From Streptomyces sp. NBC_01707 (GTDB taxonomy: Bacteria > Actinomycetota > Actinomycetes > Streptomycetales > Streptomycetaceae), in NCBI RefSeq assembly GCF_041438805.1, contig NZ_CP109190.1:9114001-9178000 (forward strand): 64,000 bases of DNA. The letters run 5' to 3'. Of this stretch, positions 61,904 to 64,000 are shown in pieces (within the stretch, counting starts at the first letter, position 1; every line of letters begins with the position of its first letter). A model generated the notes under the pieces. That model did not search any database, was not told where the DNA came from, and saw only the letters and a list, made by a program, of their open reading frames with translations. Both the position numbers and the translations under genes were made by a program.

Positions 61904-62188
61904 GTGCCCGTCGTCGAACGACGCCTCGTGGTCACGGAAGAGTCCGGGCTCCACGCCCGGCCCGCCGCCGCATTCGTCCAAGCCGCCACCCGCACCGACG
62001 CCCAGGTGACGGTCGCCCGCGCCGACGCGGGCCCCGAGGCCAGGCCCGTCAATGCCCGCAGCGTGCTCTCCCTGCTCGCCCTCAGCGTCCGATGCGGCGA
62101 GGAGATCGTGCTGCGCGCGGACGGCGTCGACGAGGAAACGGCCCGACAGGCCGTCGACGCCCTTGCCGCCATCGCCGCGCCCGCCTGA
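61904..62188 (+). CDS. ptsH: HPr family phosphocarrier protein
   Basis: A 94-residue PTS carrier. His17 in SGLHARPAAAF is the EI-phosphorylated residue. The ARSVLSLLALSV segment holds the Ser that aligns with the regulatory Ser46 of Gram-positive HPr. GTG 61904 follows GGAAGG by seven bases. Its location inside a catabolic operon, next to EI, rather than in a general ptsH locus suggests a dedicated phosphate supply for the transporter upstream. Confidence 0.92.
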   Translation: MPVVERRLVVTEESGLHARPAAAFVQAATRTDAQVTVARADAGPEARPVNARSVLSLLALSVRCGEEIVLRADGVDEETARQAVDALAAIAAPA

Positions 62189-62219
62189 CCGCACGACCGC
62201 TCACGAACGGAAGACCCCC

Positions 62220-62828
62220 ATGCCCCTCACCCCCGCCGTACAGGACGTCATCGACCGACTCGCCGCCGCCCGCGCCGTGCCGACCGTACGGGCCGCCGAC
62301 GCCGACAGCGCCCACGCCCTTGCCGACCAGCTCGTCGCGGCCGGCATCACCGCTTTCGAATTCACCGCGACCACGCCGGGTTGGGAGGGGCTGGTGGAGC
62401 ACTGGACGGGCAGCAGGCCCGACGTACTGGTCGGGCTCGGCACGGTCACCTCGGCCGAGATCGCCGAAACCGGCCTGGCCTCCGGTGCCCGTTTCCTCGT
62501 CAGCCCCTTCCAGGTGCCGGAAGTACGACCGGTCGCCGACGACGCGGACCGGCTCTTCGTCGAGGGCGGCCACAGCCCCACCGAGATCAGGGCCGCCGCA
62601 CTCCGAGGCGTCGCCAAGCTCTACCCCGCGCATGTGGGCGGCATCCCGTACCTGAAGTCCCTGCTGTCCGTGCTCCCGGGGGCGCGCATCATGGCGACGG
62701 GCGGCGTCGGTGTCGAACAGGCGGGGGAGTGGCTGGCGGCCGGTGCCTTCTCGGTGAGCATCGGGAGCGACCTCACCGCTCACGGGAATGTGCGCGAGGC
62801 GGTGGAGCGGCTGCAGCAGCAGCTGTAG
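62220..62828 (+). CDS. KDPG/KDGP aldolase (Eda/DgaF-type)
   Basis: A 202-residue class I aldolase. FEFTATTPGWE at about 46-56 contains the catalytic Glu, and the Schiff-base Lys133 is in GVAKLYPAHVGG. GLGTVTSAE and MATGGVGVEQ complete the phosphate site. It splits 2-keto-3-deoxygluconate-6-phosphate into pyruvate and glyceraldehyde-3-phosphate, the product of the DgaE reaction being its expected substrate. It lies 31 bp after the HPr gene. Confidence 0.9.
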   Translation: MPLTPAVQDVIDRLAAARAVPTVRAADADSAHALADQLVAAGITAFEFTATTPGWEGLVEHWTGSRPDVLVGLGTVTSAEIAETGLASGARFLVSPFQVPEVRPVADDADRLFVEGGHSPTEIRAAALRGVAKLYPAHVGGIPYLKSLLSVLPGARIMATGGVGVEQAGEWLAAGAFSVSIGSDLTAHGNVREAVERLQQQL

Positions 62829-63005
62829 CGACGTGGGTGAGGGCCGCCCCACCTCGACTGCCGCGCGTCCGCGCCCCGGCCCGCCGAGCGGAGTGGCCGG
62901 GTCGGGAGCAGAGCATCGGGCGGTCACACCACCACGGGGCACGGCCGGGACGCGGTCAGGAATCCGGCGCGGGGGCGGAACCTCCGCACCATCGGGGACG
63001 GTTAC

Positions 63006-64000
63006 ATGGAGACAACACTGCAGGGCGTCGGTGTCAGCCACGGATGGGCGATCGGCGAAGTGCGGCACATGGGCGCGGCGGACCTGGAGCCGCCTGCCGA
63101 GCAGGTTCCGGCCGAGGAGGTGGAGCGTGAGCAGGGTCGCGCCCGTCGAGCGGCCGAGGCGGTCGCGGCAGACCTCGTCGCCCGTGGCAACCAGGCCGAC
63201 GGCGAGGCGCAGGCGGTCCTCGAAGCGCAGGCCATGATGGCACAGGACCCCGAGCTCATGGCGGACGCCGAGCGGCGCATCGCGGCCGGCAGCTCGGCGG
63301 AGCGAGGGATCCACGACGCCTTCGCGGCGTACCGCGCGCTGCTCGCTCATGCGGGCGAGTACCTGGCGGGACGGGTTGCGGACCTCGACGACGTCCGCAA
63401 CCGGATCGTGGCCCGCCTGATGGACGTGCCGATGCCCGGCGTGCCGGACAGCGACTCGGCGTACATCCTTGTCGCGCGCGACCTGGCCCCGGCGGACACC
63501 GCACTGCTCGACCCGACACTCGTGCTCGGTTTCGTCACCCAGGAGGGCAGTCCCACCAGCCACAGCGCGATCCTTGCGCGGGCACTGGGCATACCGGCGG
63601 TGGTCGCACTGCCCGGCGTGGCCGAGCTGGCCGAGGGAACCGTCGTCGCGGTCGACGGCCGCACCGGTGAGGTCTTCGTCGAGCCCAGCGCCGAGGCGCG
63701 GGCCGAGATGGAGAGTGCCGCCGCGCAGCACAAGGCCGCGCTCGCCGTCTCGACCGGACGCGGCACCACGTCGGACGGACACAGGGTGCCGCTCCTGGCG
63801 AACATCGGCGGACCGGGTGACGTAGCGGCCGCACTGGAGGCGGGCGCGGAGGGCATCGGGCTGTTCCGTACGGAGTTCCTCTTCCTGGACGACAGCAAGC
63901 AGGCGCCGTCCGAGGAGAAGCAGGTCGAGGCCTATCGTGCGGTGCTGGAAGCCTTTACCGGGAGCCGAGTCGTGGTACGGGTGCTGGACGCGGGCGCCGA
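63006..64000 (+). CDS. ptsI: PTS enzyme I, phosphoenolpyruvate-protein phosphotransferase (partial, runs off window)
   Basis: About 331 N-terminal residues are present. The active-site His186 is in QEGSPTSHSAILARALG, at the position equivalent to His189 of E. coli EI, and the start of the PEP-binding barrel (EGIGLFRTEFLFLDD) follows at about 285-299. It takes phosphate from PEP and passes it to HPr. The N-terminal helical HPr-binding region (about 22-145) is intact. The gene is 177 bp after the aldolase and may use its own promoter. Confidence 0.93.
   Translation, partial: METTLQGVGVSHGWAIGEVRHMGAADLEPPAEQVPAEEVEREQGRARRAAEAVAADLVARGNQADGEAQAVLEAQAMMAQDPELMADAERRIAAGSSAERGIHDAFAAYRALLAHAGEYLAGRVADLDDVRNRIVARLMDVPMPGVPDSDSAYILVARDLAPADTALLDPTLVLGFVTQEGSPTSHSAILARALGIPAVVALPGVAELAEGTVVAVDGRTGEVFVEPSAEARAEMESAAAQHKAALAVSTGRGTTSDGHRVPLLANIGGPGDVAAALEAGAEGIGLFRTEFLFLDDSKQAPSEEKQVEAYRAVLEAFTGSRVVVRVLDAGA

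Overview
This is chromosomal DNA from a high-GC actinomycete, almost certainly a Streptomyces. Third codon positions are nearly all G or C, GTG starts are frequent, starts are preceded by GGAGG-type ribosome sites, and the family content fits: several SpoIIE/PP2C phosphatases with PAS, GAF and HATPase domains, ECF41 sigma factors, a STAS anti-anti-sigma factor, a Tat-exported phospholipase C, and many small actinomycete-only proteins. No rRNA, tRNA, CRISPR array or intact transposase was seen. The window has the feel of an accessory, stress-related part of the chromosome, with at least four decayed gene pieces (ClpB, pyruvate oxidase, an MmyB-type regulator, a PAS/SpoIIE N-terminus).

Layout. 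1-4.5 kb: partial BrkB/YihY membrane protein, MscS channel, ClpB relic, membrane acyltransferase, small anchored protein. 4.5-13.1 kb: a probable organophosphate scavenging module made of a secreted phosphocholine-type phospholipase C, a GntR/UTRA repressor, a binding-protein ABC importer (lipoprotein, two permeases, ATPase) and a HAD phosphatase. An 18-bp palindrome lies upstream of both the phospholipase and the importer, so the two look like one regulon. 13.2-16.7 kb: flavin enzymes (two FMN reductases and an LLM flavin monooxygenase) and a divergent MarR regulator with duplicated operators. 16.7-31.3 kb: a degenerate SpoIIE-family protein, AraC/DUF2000 pair, a histone-tail-like winged-helix protein, SRPBCC, aminoglycoside nucleotidyltransferase-like protein, STAS plus SDR, an NDH-2-like oxidoreductase, an intact ECF41 sigma factor followed by a paralogue without its sigma-2 region, formaldehyde dehydrogenase and a GNAT enzyme.

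31.4-43 kb: a second dnaK-grpE operon with a HAIR-like site, CsbD, a HemK2-type methyltransferase, CDGSH and hemerythrin proteins, two DinB proteins, PRC-barrel and hydrophobic stress proteins, and two pseudogenes. 43-53 kb: three intact PP2C/SpoIIE phosphatases, an SH3-like secreted protein, an IclR regulator, a VanZ protein with a basic tail, and a PAS relic. 53.4-55.8 kb: bile-acid/sodium symporter family protein and epoxide hydrolase.

55.9-64 kb (continues past the window): the most unusual locus. A divergent IclR regulator faces a tightly packed run encoding a cog3964-type amidohydrolase, a stand-alone PRD-like protein, SFCGS, DUF4312, DUF4311 and DUF4310 proteins, a DgaE-type PLP ammonia-lyase, HPr, a KDPG/KDGP aldolase and PTS enzyme I. 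Together these suggest an unconventional phosphotransferase uptake system with its own general PTS proteins, feeding an amino-sugar-acid (glucosaminate-like) degradation route that ends in pyruvate and a triose phosphate. Two palindromic operator candidates sit in the IclR-operon intergenic region.
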